Source: Chryseobacterium sp. MYb7 (GTDB lineage Bacteria; Bacteroidota; Bacteroidia; Flavobacteriales; Weeksellaceae). From it: a stretch of 35,616 nt of DNA. Made by a program: the position numbers and the translations under genes. Location of the stretch: positions 1 to 35,616 of the forward strand of contig NZ_PCOU01000040.1 in assembly GCF_002979455.1 (NCBI RefSeq), written 5' to 3'. The notes under the pieces are model-generated. The model did no database searches. It saw only the letters and a program-made list of their open reading frames with translations, and had not been told where the DNA came from. Each line of letters begins with the position of its first letter. Positions within the stretch are counted from its first letter, which is position 1. Shown piece by piece: positions 16,362-23,560 of the stretch.

Positions 16362-16484
16362 TTATTTTAAGTATTTTTTGTGAAGATTATTTAAGAAGTT
16401 TTTGCGGTTGAAGTTTTTTATGAAGCCTGATTTTTCTCCTTTTATTAATTCATTTTTTAAAATTACTAGAGCATTCTTTTTCAT
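16362..16484 (-). CDS. Small 40-residue ORF, resembles the C-terminal half of ParD-type antitoxins
   Basis: An open frame of 40 codons, ATG at 16484 to TAA at 16362, translating as a very basic peptide with the central stretch KGEKSGFIKNFNRKNFLNNL. The order of a Leu-rich helix, GE.SGF, then a basic FL..LH.KY tail, recalls the C-terminal part of ParD-like ribbon-helix-helix antitoxins. The DNA-binding N-terminal half is missing. Two bases separate it from the Imm35-like ATG. It may be a real small protein, a degraded antitoxin, or chance. The tight spacing favours a real gene. Confidence 0.5.
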   Translation of the reverse strand: MKKNALVILKNELIKGEKSGFIKNFNRKNFLNNLHKKYLK

Positions 16485-16536
16485 TATGACATTGTTGTTT
16501 AGTTTATCAATTTTCTAATAAATTCTAACATTTCTT

Positions 16537-17129
16537 TCAATTTCTTTTTTTTATTGGGAGTAATTTTTCAGGTACTTTTTTATAAGCGGAAAAAGCTTTC
16601 ATTCTTATATCACGATCAGGTTGAGTATCCATTTTTCTCAAAAAATGATTTTGGAAATAATCATCGTAAATCTCTCCTATTTCAGAAATATAACTTTCTA
16701 CCAAAGCTTCTAATTCTTGATTAAAATATATTCTGTTGTCAACAAAATGATTTGTGAAATTTTTATGAGCTTCTAAGAATTCCTGTTGGTGATTATCTTC
16801 ATTCTGAGTAGTAGTAATGTTTTCAGGGATAAACTTTGCCGGAGAAATATATTGATTAATTTTACTGACAGTTTTATTAAGTAATTTATAGCTTTCTTCA
16901 AGAACTAAAAATCGTTTTTCATGTAACTTAGTGAATTTAAAATTCTCTTTAGATTTTAGAAAATTTATTTCTGCTTGAAAATTCGCAATTTCAATAGAAT
17001 GTTCTTTTTTTAAGTTCTCAAGCTTTTCGTCAAACGTACTTTTACATTTCCTTTAATTTTTTCAGTTAAATATAATGTAATCAGCGTACCTAAAGTTGTT
17101 GGTAGTATAGAGTATAAAAGTATTTCCAT
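16537..17129 (-). pseudogene. Frameshifted membrane-anchored coiled-coil protein gene
   Basis: Reading leftwards from the ATG at 17129, 30 codons give one hydrophobic helix (LLYSILPTTLGTLITLYL) and then KIKGNVK. At 17040-17043, four A on the minus strand stand where five would keep the frame. After that point a second frame is open for about 160 codons, including FKFTKLHEKRFLVLEESY, to a TGA at 16537. The fused product would be an inner-membrane-anchored, mostly helical coiled-coil protein of about 195 residues, family not known. A second missing A in the eight-A run near 16543-16551 would extend it to a TAA at 16499. Both breaks are at homopolymers, so sequencing error is as likely as decay. 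Confidence 0.65.
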
Positions 17130-17148
17130 ATTTAAAGTTAGATTAATT

Positions 17149-17156
17149 CAAATATA
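17149..17156 (-). promoter_or_regulatory. -7 promoter box of the frameshifted membrane protein gene
   Basis: The minus strand reads TATATTTG, an exact TAnnTTTG match, 20 bases before the ATG at 17129. That supports the region as a once-transcribed operon (17129 down to 15754). The -33 element is not obvious. Confidence 0.45.
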
Positions 17157-17228
17157 AAAATAAATGTTAGCAATAAAATACTTTAACCCCACAATTTCCA
17201 TCCACCCAAAAATAAAATCCATCACAAA

Positions 17229-17260
17229 TTTGCTCACCCAATTTTTTAAAAGTAATTTTG
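17229..17260 (+). promoter_or_regulatory. Promoter of purA
   Basis: TTTG (17229-17232), a 20-base spacer and TAATTTTG (17253-17260) form one of the two best Bacteroidetes promoters in the window. The ATG of purA follows at 17287. Confidence 0.75.
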
Positions 17261-17286
17261 CACGAATCTAAAAACAAAAGTAAAAT

Positions 17287-18573
17287 ATGTCAACTTATGT
17301 AGTTGTAGGTCTTCAGTACGGAGATGAAGGCAAAGGAAAAATCACGGATGTTTTATCAGCAAAATCGGACTATGTAGTACGTTTCCAGGGTGGAGACAAC
17401 GCTGGTCACACGGTTTATGTAGGTGATGAAAAATTCGTTCTACACCTTCTTCCTTCAGGAGTTCTTCAATGCAAAGGGAAATGTATCATTGCGAATGGAG
17501 TAGTGGTAAACCCTAAATCTTTTATTAAAGAAGTGGGTCAGATCGAGAGCAAAGGCTTGAGGTCAGATCACATCTTTATCAGCAGAAGAGCGCATGTGAT
17601 CATGCCTTACCACATCCTTTTGGATACTTACCGTGAAGAGGAGCACGGAGGAACTCAGATCGGAACTACCAAAAAAGGAATCGGACCTTGTTATGAAGAT
17701 AAAATTGCAAGAATCGGGATCAGAATGGTAGACCTTTTAAATCCTGAGATTTTAAGAGACAAAATCGAGAAAAACTTAAAAGTTAAGAACTCTCTTTTTG
17801 AAAAATATTACGGAAAACCAACGTTAGACGTTGAAGAAATCTACAACGAATATTTAGCAATCGGAAAGCAACTTCAGGACAGAATTGTTGATACTGAATT
17901 AGAGTTGAACGAGGCTATCAGAGATGGTAAAAACGTATTGTTCGAAGGTGCTCAGGCTTTAATGCTTGATATTGACTTCGGAACTTATCCATACGTAACT
18001 TCATCTTCTCCATCTACAGGAGGTGTTTGTTCAGGAGCTGGTGTACCGCCAACTTCACTTCAAAACCTTATTGGAGTAGCAAAAGCGTACTGTACAAGAG
18101 TAGGAAACGGACCTTTCCCTTCGGAATTAGATAACGAACTGGGTGAGAAAATCAGACAGATCGGTGGTGAGTTCGGTGCTACTACAGGAAGACCAAGAAG
18201 AACAGGTTGGTTAGACCTTGTTTCTTTGAAGCATGCTTGTATGATTAACGGAATCAACAATCTAGTGATCACGAAGCTTGACGTTCTTACAGGAATTGAA
18301 AACCTGAAAGTAGTAACTCATTACAAAACTGAAGATGGAAAAATCATTGATTATTTCACTTCTTCAACAGAAAAATTATACAACTACGAACCAATCTATC
18401 AGGATTTACCAGGTTGGAGCGAAGATATTACAAAAGCAAGAAGCTATGATGAGCTTCCTGACACTGCTCAGAAATACATCGAGTTTATTGAGAAATACTT
18501 AGGAATCAATGTATACTTAGTTTCTGTAGGTCCTGAAAGAAGTCAGAACATCATCAGAAAAGAATTATTCTAA
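17287..18573 (+). CDS. purA: Adenylosuccinate synthase
   Basis: Makes adenylosuccinate from IMP, Asp and GTP, the first step from IMP to AMP. Cytoplasmic, 428 residues, normal length. The GTP/IMP P-loop-like motif GLQYGDEGKGK is at 8-18 with the catalytic Asp. GDNAGHTV with the catalytic His follows near 36-43. GIGPCYEDK and the C-terminal TTGRPRRTGWLD block are also present. It has its own promoter and terminator, so it is monocistronic. The minus-strand accessory patch diverges from it upstream. Confidence 0.97.
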   Translation: MSTYVVVGLQYGDEGKGKITDVLSAKSDYVVRFQGGDNAGHTVYVGDEKFVLHLLPSGVLQCKGKCIIANGVVVNPKSFIKEVGQIESKGLRSDHIFISRRAHVIMPYHILLDTYREEEHGGTQIGTTKKGIGPCYEDKIARIGIRMVDLLNPEILRDKIEKNLKVKNSLFEKYYGKPTLDVEEIYNEYLAIGKQLQDRIVDTELELNEAIRDGKNVLFEGAQALMLDIDFGTYPYVTSSSPSTGGVCSGAGVPPTSLQNLIGVAKAYCTRVGNGPFPSELDNELGEKIRQIGGEFGATTGRPRRTGWLDLVSLKHACMINGINNLVITKLDVLTGIENLKVVTHYKTEDGKIIDYFTSSTEKLYNYEPIYQDLPGWSEDITKARSYDELPDTAQKYIEFIEKYLGINVYLVSVGPERSQNIIRKELF

Positions 18574-18595
18574 ATATTCTTACATAAAATAACAG

Positions 18596-18626
18596 AGAGA
18601 CTATCGTTGGATGGTCTCTTTTTTTT
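18596..18626 (+). terminator. Terminator after purA
   Basis: AGAGACTATC and GATGGTCTCT pair over ten positions (one G-T) around loop GTTG. A run of about eight T follows. It begins 22 bases after the purA stop. Confidence 0.9.
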
Positions 18627-18711
18627 GTTTAAAAATTTTTCTTTTAAAGACTTGTCAAGGATGTTAGGGAGCTCATCAATTAAGGGATAATTCCAGTTTT
18701 GAATTTTTATC

Positions 18712-18719
18712 TACTTTTG
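18712..18719 (+). promoter_or_regulatory. -7 promoter box of the small membrane protein gene
   Basis: TACTTTTG matches TAnnTTTG and lies 40 bases before the ATG at 18752. The only TTTG upstream is too close (10 bases), so the -33 element is unclear. Confidence 0.5.
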
Positions 18720-18751
18720 TTTTTAGTAGAAAAATATAAATAAGAAAAATA

Positions 18752-19039
18752 ATGGAAGAGAATAAAATACCCCAGCGTTTTCTGAACAATATAGTGATCA
18801 GTTTATATCTTACAATGGCATATTCTGTTTTAATTATTGTTTATTTAGGATTACCATTCAATGTGAGTTCAGATTTTTTGCTGATCCTTTTTATTGTCAG
18901 CAGTTTGCTTTTTAGTATAGGAGCAATCTATTTTGCCAGCAAAAGCTATTCGAAAACAAAGATCAGTTCTATTATTCTGATTATTATTAATGTACTCGGA
19001 TTATTGATACCGATTGCTCTTCTTTTGATGCTTATATAA
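18752..19039 (+). CDS. Small three-helix membrane protein, unknown function
   Basis: A 95-residue, very hydrophobic protein with about three membrane segments (roughly 13-35, 42-62 and 70-94). A short polar N-terminus and the basic loop SKSYSKTK suggest the N-terminus and that loop lie inside the cell. I recognise no family motif. It has its own -7 box and stands alone between purA and tonB. The 240 bases after it, up to tonB, hold no gene. Confidence 0.65.
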   Translation: MEENKIPQRFLNNIVISLYLTMAYSVLIIVYLGLPFNVSSDFLLILFIVSSLLFSIGAIYFASKSYSKTKISSIILIIINVLGLLIPIALLLMLI

Positions 19040-19281
19040 CCTTTGTATTCAGCTAAGGTTCTTCTATTTATGTTTATTTGTTTTTATAACAAATAGTGTT
19101 GTTTTTCTATATAAACTTTCTATTTATAAATGTTAAAATTTAAACATTGTCATAAAATTTTCTAATATTATGTTGTTTTGCTAAAATTTTGGCAGATGTT
19201 TTGATATTACAACATTGCTTATCGATAAGAGCTAACAAAACTAATAATCACAATTTTTTAACAGTTTAAATAGTAGTAGTG

Positions 19282-20124
19282 ATGAAACAACATAACCAAA
19301 ATCAGGAATTTCGTTTTAACGAAGTTCTGTTCGAGCACCGCAATAAAGACTATGGTGCCTATGTATTAAGAAACGAATCAGATAGAATATTAACCAAAGC
19401 TCTTTTCATAGGAGCAGGTTTAATGGCCGCAGTATCTATCACACCTTTTGTAATTTCTGCAATGAAACCTGCTGATATATCCGCAGGACCGTTATATGAA
19501 CTTCCAAGAGTTGTTGAGATTCAGGAGATAGATAAACCGAAAGATCCTCCTGCGCAGATTGTAAAACCAACGCCGCCAGCTCCAGCAGTAAAAACATATG
19601 ATGAAAGAGTGCCAGAGCCTAAAGCAATTGTTACCAATGAAAAACAAGTGGAGGATAAAACAAATGCAGTGGCAAGTACACAAACATCTGAAGGTAAAGA
19701 AACTACCACAGATAGCTATATTCCGATTGTTCCACGTGTTATTGGAGGAGATGGGCCACCCGCTGTAAAGGCTGATCCGGTAGTTGAAAAAGCAGATCCT
19801 AAAAAGATTGAAACGGAATTAAGTGTAGAAGCTAATTTCACAGGAGGAATAGACTCCTTCAGAAATAAAGTAATGAACAACTTCGATGGTTCAGGATTTG
19901 AATCAGAAGATGTTGTAAAAACGACAGTTACCTTTATTGTAGAAATGGACGGAACGATCTCAGGGGTAAAAGCTAATGGAACCAACGCCGATTTTAATAG
20001 TGAGGCAATGAGAACAATCAAAAACATCTCAAGCAAAGGGAAATGGATTCCAGCCAAAAACAAAAAAGGAGAATTCGTAAGAAGTTATTTCAAATTTCCA
20101 ATCTCAATGAAATTTGATAATTAA
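19282..20124 (+). CDS. TonB-family energy transducer
   Basis: A 280-residue periplasm-spanning protein that couples the ExbB/ExbD proton channel to outer-membrane TonB-dependent receptors. A cytoplasmic N-terminus carries NEVLFEHRNKDYGAYVLR, a motif usual in Bacteroidetes TonB. It is followed by one membrane helix (about 41-62), a Pro/Lys-rich periplasmic spacer (PPAQIVKPTPPAPAV) and a C-terminal TonB domain ending in FVRSYFKFPISMKF. I start at the ATG at 19282. The GTG one codon earlier is less likely. No exbBD lies here. A hairpin with inverted DnaA-box sequences follows, just before parA. Confidence 0.88.
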   Translation: MKQHNQNQEFRFNEVLFEHRNKDYGAYVLRNESDRILTKALFIGAGLMAAVSITPFVISAMKPADISAGPLYELPRVVEIQEIDKPKDPPAQIVKPTPPAPAVKTYDERVPEPKAIVTNEKQVEDKTNAVASTQTSEGKETTTDSYIPIVPRVIGGDGPPAVKADPVVEKADPKKIETELSVEANFTGGIDSFRNKVMNNFDGSGFESEDVVKTTVTFIVEMDGTISGVKANGTNADFNSEAMRTIKNISSKGKWIPAKNKKGEFVRSYFKFPISMKFDN

Positions 20125-20148
20125 TACGAAAAGACAAATTTTAAATAG

Positions 20149-20187
20149 TTATCCACAAAGAATTTTTTTTGTGGATAATTTTTTTTA
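20149..20187. terminator. Terminator hairpin built from two inverted DnaA-box sequences
   Basis: TTATCCACAAA (20149-20159) pairs perfectly with TTTGTGGATAA (20168-20178) and is followed by about eight T, so it can end the tonB transcript. TTATCCACA is also the exact consensus DnaA box, present here once on each strand. Both readings fit the sequence. Confidence 0.75.
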
Positions 20188-20262
20188 TCGTTAAATTGCT
20201 TATTAACAATATTTTAACTCAATTTTGATTTTCCCCACTCACCGAGAGCAAAGAAAAAAGTG

Positions 20263-20270
20263 TATTTTTG
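20263..20270 (+). promoter_or_regulatory. -7 promoter box of parA
   Basis: TATTTTTG matches TAnnTTTG, 18 bases before the ATG at 20289. Its last three bases are the TTG that would start a longer reading of parA, so they are not a start codon in practice. Confidence 0.6.
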
Positions 20271-20288
20271 AAACTTAAAGTTCTAATA

Positions 20289-21062
20289 ATGGCAAAAATC
20301 ATAGGTATTGCTAATCAAAAAGGAGGCGTTGGTAAAACTACCACCGCTGTTAACTTGGCGGCAGCATTAGGAGTATTGGAAAAGAAAATATTAATCATTG
20401 ATGCTGATCCTCAGGCGAATGCTACATCCGGTTTGGGGGTGGAAGATGTTCAGTATTCTACATATAATCTACTGGAGCACAGTGCGGATACAAGAGTTTG
20501 TATCAAAAGAACTGCCACTCCGAACCTTGATATTATTCCGTCACACATCGATTTGGTCGCTGCGGAAATTGAGTTGGTAGATAAGGAGGACCGTGAATAT
20601 ATGCTGAAAAAAGCACTCGCCAGCGTAAGAGACGATTATGACTATATCATCATCGATTGTGCGCCGAGCTTAGGTCTTATTACCGTAAATGCTCTTACTG
20701 CAGCAGATTCTGTAATCATTCCGATCCAGTGTGAGTACTTTGCATTAGAAGGACTTGGGAAACTTTTGAATACCGTTAAAAATGTTCAGAAGATCCACAA
20801 CAAAGATCTTGGAATTGAAGGACTTCTTCTTACCATGTATGACAGCCGATTGAGATTATCCAATCAGGTAGTGGAAGAAGTAAATCTACACTTCCCGGAA
20901 ATGGTGTTTGAAACAATTATCAGCAGAAACGTAAGACTGAGTGAAGCACCAAGTTTTGGAGAAAGTATCCTGAACTATGATGCAGAAAGTAAAGGAGCTG
21001 TTCAGTATATTCAGTTAGCTGAAGAAGTTCTTTTGAGAAATGAAAACTTAATAAAGAACTAA
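20289..21062 (+). CDS. parA: ParA/Soj chromosome-partitioning ATPase
   Basis: A 257-residue Walker-type ATPase that binds DNA non-specifically and, with ParB, segregates the chromosome origin region. The deviant Walker A motif QKGGVGKTTT is at about 9-18, with both signature lysines. IDADPQANAT (Walker A') and IIIDCAPSLGLITVNAL (Walker B) follow. The start at 20289 is fixed by the promoter box upstream, and the N-terminus MAKIIGIANQKGG is standard. parB lies 69 bases downstream, separated by an imperfect inverted repeat. Chromosomal type is inferred from the parB-dapB-lepB neighbourhood. Confidence 0.95.
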   Translation: MAKIIGIANQKGGVGKTTTAVNLAAALGVLEKKILIIDADPQANATSGLGVEDVQYSTYNLLEHSADTRVCIKRTATPNLDIIPSHIDLVAAEIELVDKEDREYMLKKALASVRDDYDYIIIDCAPSLGLITVNALTAADSVIIPIQCEYFALEGLGKLLNTVKNVQKIHNKDLGIEGLLLTMYDSRLRLSNQVVEEVNLHFPEMVFETIISRNVRLSEAPSFGESILNYDAESKGAVQYIQLAEEVLLRNENLIKN

Positions 21063-21069
21063 ATTAATA

Positions 21070-21121
21070 ATAAATGGGCAATAAGTGAATGCTAGCCATC
21101 GCTTATCAAACATCATTTATC
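21070..21121. repeat. Imperfect inverted repeat in the parA-parB spacer
   Basis: TAAATGGGCAATAAGTGAATG on the left matches the inverse of CATCGCTTATCAAACATCATTTA on the right with a few gaps and mismatches, around CTAGC. It fills most of the 69-base spacer. It shares ATGA/ATAA-rich words with the spacer at 23465-23526. Confidence 0.4.
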
Positions 21122-21131
21122 AATTATATCT

Positions 21132-22022
21132 ATGAAGGACAAAAAAAGAGCTATGGGACGCGGCTTGGGCGCCATTTTAAGTGCTGAATCTAAAGCAACT
21201 GTCAATTCAGCTACTGATGAAGGAGCAGATAAGTTTGTAGGAAATATTGTAGAAGTTGCGCTTGAAGATATCTATCCGAACCCGACGCAGCCGAGAACTT
21301 ATTTTGATGAAAAAGCATTAAACGAACTCGCGCAGTCGATCAAAAACCTGGGCGTAATCCAGCCGATTACCCTGAGAAAAGACGGAGAAAGATTTGAAAT
21401 CATTTCCGGGGAAAGACGTTACAGAGCAACTAAAATTGCCGGGTTTACAACTATTCCTGCTTATATCCGTTTAGTAAATGATCAGGAGCTTCTTGAGATG
21501 GCTCTTGTTGAGAATATCCAGAGGGAAGATCTTGATGCCATCGAAATTGCTTTGACTTATCATAGGCTTTTGGAAGAGATCGGTCTTACTCAGGAAAACC
21601 TGAGCCAGAGAGTAGGAAAGGACAGAAGTACCATCACCAACTCCATCAGATTGTTAAGGCTGAACCCTGATATTCAGAATGCCATCAGAAGTGGTGAGAT
21701 TTCTGCAGGACACGGTAGAGCTATTATCAGTCTTGAAAGTGAAGAAGATCAGCAGGTTTTATTTGGTCTTATCATCAAAGAAAAATTAAATGTTCGTCAG
21801 TCAGAGCAGGCAGCTGCTGCATTGAAGAATCCAAAGTCTCCCGCGGCAAAAAAAGCCAACGTGGAACTTTCCAATAACTATAAAAAAGCCCAGAAGACCA
21901 TCGCAGATATCCTGGATATTAAAGTGGAGATCAAAACTTCTGGAAATGGTAAAAAAGGTAAAATTGTTCTGGACTTCAAAAATGAAGAAGAGCTGGAATA
22001 TATTTTATCCCATATTAAATAA
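21132..22022 (+). CDS. parB: ParB/Spo0J chromosome-partitioning CTPase
   Basis: A 296-residue parS-binding protein that loads as a CTP-dependent DNA clamp and stimulates ParA. The N-terminus MKDKKRAMGRGLGAILS is the usual ParA-stimulating motif. The CTP-binding GERRYRA is near 96-102 and ENIQREDLDAIE near 131-142. A helix-turn-helix (LTQENLSQRVGKDRSTITN) contacts parS, and a basic C-terminus serves dimerisation. The next gene's ATG follows the stop codon with no gap, so it is cotranscribed with DUF5683. Confidence 0.95.
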   Translation: MKDKKRAMGRGLGAILSAESKATVNSATDEGADKFVGNIVEVALEDIYPNPTQPRTYFDEKALNELAQSIKNLGVIQPITLRKDGERFEIISGERRYRATKIAGFTTIPAYIRLVNDQELLEMALVENIQREDLDAIEIALTYHRLLEEIGLTQENLSQRVGKDRSTITNSIRLLRLNPDIQNAIRSGEISAGHGRAIISLESEEDQQVLFGLIIKEKLNVRQSEQAAAALKNPKSPAAKKANVELSNNYKKAQKTIADILDIKVEIKTSGNGKKGKIVLDFKNEEELEYILSHIK

Positions 22023-22661
22023 ATGAAGAAAATATTTTTCACATTTTTCTTGTGTATTGCTGTGCTGGCTTACTCACAAGTAAAACCTATTGATACCGTT
22101 CGGATGCAGACTCTTCCGAAAGAAGAACCTCGTGTGGTAAAGCCAGGCAAAACAGAAGCAAAGATCATTGAAGATCTTGAAAAAGCTAATGGCCCTACAG
22201 TAAAAACCATAAAGCTGAATCCTACCAGAGCAGGTTTATATTCTGCAGTTTTACCTGGATTAGGACAGTTTTATAACAAAAAATACTGGAAGATTCCCAT
22301 CGTTTGGGGAGCGGTAGGAGCCGGAGTCGGGATTGCTATATGGAACGATAACCAATACAAGAAATATCGTGAATATTATGTAGCGAAACTGAACGGTACC
22401 CCTAATGAGTTTGTGGATAGTCATCCATTTTTAGATAAGAAAGCTTTAGGGAATGCTCAGGATAGAGCTAAAAGACAACGAGACTATGCCATCGCCATTA
22501 CAGGGTTAATTTATATTCTGAATATTGTAGACGCTGTGGTAGATGCCCATCTTTACGAAAGCCGTCATGATCCGGATCTGGTTTTTAAACCATCGGTTAT
22601 TCAGGATCAGTATGGGTACAGTGCTCCGAAAACAGGATTCACTTTAAGTTACAGATTTTAA
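22023..22661 (+). CDS. DUF5683 protein
   Basis: A 212-residue protein with a signal peptide-like N-terminus (MKKIFFTFFLCIAVLAYSQ, likely cut after AYS or AYSQ) and then a DUF5683 core. The core holds RAGLYSAVLPGLGQFYNKKYWK, with a membrane-like helix GAVGAGVGIAIW and a second near 160-178 (IAITGLIYILNIVDAVVDAHL). The PGLGQ.YN..YWK signature is typical. Function is unknown. It starts directly at the parB stop codon and precedes dapB, an order common in Flavobacteriia. Confidence 0.82.
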   Translation: MKKIFFTFFLCIAVLAYSQVKPIDTVRMQTLPKEEPRVVKPGKTEAKIIEDLEKANGPTVKTIKLNPTRAGLYSAVLPGLGQFYNKKYWKIPIVWGAVGAGVGIAIWNDNQYKKYREYYVAKLNGTPNEFVDSHPFLDKKALGNAQDRAKRQRDYAIAITGLIYILNIVDAVVDAHLYESRHDPDLVFKPSVIQDQYGYSAPKTGFTLSYRF

Positions 22662-22724
22662 AAGACAATAAATCTGCAGAAAGATCTGAAGATTACATGC
22701 AGTATTAAAAAATAAAAAGATTAT

Positions 22725-23426
22725 ATGAAAATAGCATTAGTTGGTTACGGAAAAATGGGTAAGATCATTGATGAGATCGCACAGAAGAGAGGTCATGAAG
22801 TAGTTGCCCGTCTGAAGGAAACCCCAACTGCTGAGAATCTTAATAATCCGGATGTTGTGATTGAATTCTCATTACCGGAAGTTGCTTTTGAAAATATCAA
22901 AGCTTGTCTTGAAAATAAAATTCCGGTAATCTGTGGAACAACAGGATGGCTGGATCAAAGAGCTGAAATAGAAAAGCTGGCTGTAGATAACGGAACAGCA
23001 TTCCTATATGGTTCCAACTTTAGTTTAGGTGTTAATTTATTTTTTGCCTTAAACGAAAAATTGGCGGATCTGATGAAAAATGTTGATGAATATTCTTGTC
23101 AATTAGAAGAAATTCATCACATCCACAAAAAAGACGCTCCAAGTGGAACTGCTATTTCTATTGCGGAAGGAATCATTCAAAACAACCCGAAATTCGATGC
23201 ATGGAAGCTGGAAGAAACAGAAGGTAAGCAACTTGGCATTTTTGCAGTGCGTGAAGATGAGGTACCGGGAACTCACAGTGTGTATTATAGAAGTGAAGTA
23301 GACGAAATCGAAATCAAACATACCGCTTTCAACAGAAACGGTTTTGCTCTGGGAGCTGTAGTAGCTGCAGAATGGATTAAAGATAAAAAAGGAAACTTCG
23401 CAATGAAAGACGTTTTGGGACTTTAA
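22725..23426 (+). CDS. dapB: 4-hydroxy-tetrahydrodipicolinate reductase
   Basis: NAD(P)H-dependent enzyme of lysine and meso-diaminopimelate synthesis, 233 residues, cytoplasmic. The Rossmann motif GYGKMGKII is at 7-15 and CGTTGW near 71-76. The catalytic block EIHHIHKKDAPSGTA carries the active-site His and Lys. It is slightly shorter than E. coli DapB (273) but typical of Bacteroidetes. It lies between DUF5683 and lepB. A repeat-filled spacer of 134 bases follows it. Confidence 0.95.
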   Translation: MKIALVGYGKMGKIIDEIAQKRGHEVVARLKETPTAENLNNPDVVIEFSLPEVAFENIKACLENKIPVICGTTGWLDQRAEIEKLAVDNGTAFLYGSNFSLGVNLFFALNEKLADLMKNVDEYSCQLEEIHHIHKKDAPSGTAISIAEGIIQNNPKFDAWKLEETEGKQLGIFAVREDEVPGTHSVYYRSEVDEIEIKHTAFNRNGFALGAVVAAEWIKDKKGNFAMKDVLGL

Positions 23427-23464
23427 TTTGTAACAAATTCTGTAAATTGCAGACCAATAAGCAG

Positions 23465-23526
23465 AAAATGATGAATAGTGAATTGTAAACAGCGGATTGC
23501 TTTTATCATTTATTACTCATCATTTT
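23465..23526. repeat. Imperfect inverted repeat in the dapB-lepB spacer
   Basis: AAAATGATGA (from 23465) is matched by its exact inverse TCATCATTTT (to 23526), and the flanking bases continue the match imperfectly on both arms. The centre is about 20 bases. Its AATGATGAATAGTGAAT words resemble those in the parA-parB spacer repeat. No T-tract and no open frame. Confidence 0.45.
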
Positions 23527-23560
23527 AGCATTTATATCATAAGAATAGGCACAAAAATTT

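Noticed and set aside
19038..19060. AACCTT...AAGGTT hairpin after the small membrane protein as a terminator
   Set aside because: Only six pairs, an 11-base loop and no real T-tract. Too weak to call.
19727..19742. TGTTCCACGTGTTATT within tonB as a possible parS
   Set aside because: Only the left half and core match. It lies inside a coding region, and one such CACGTG hit is expected by chance.
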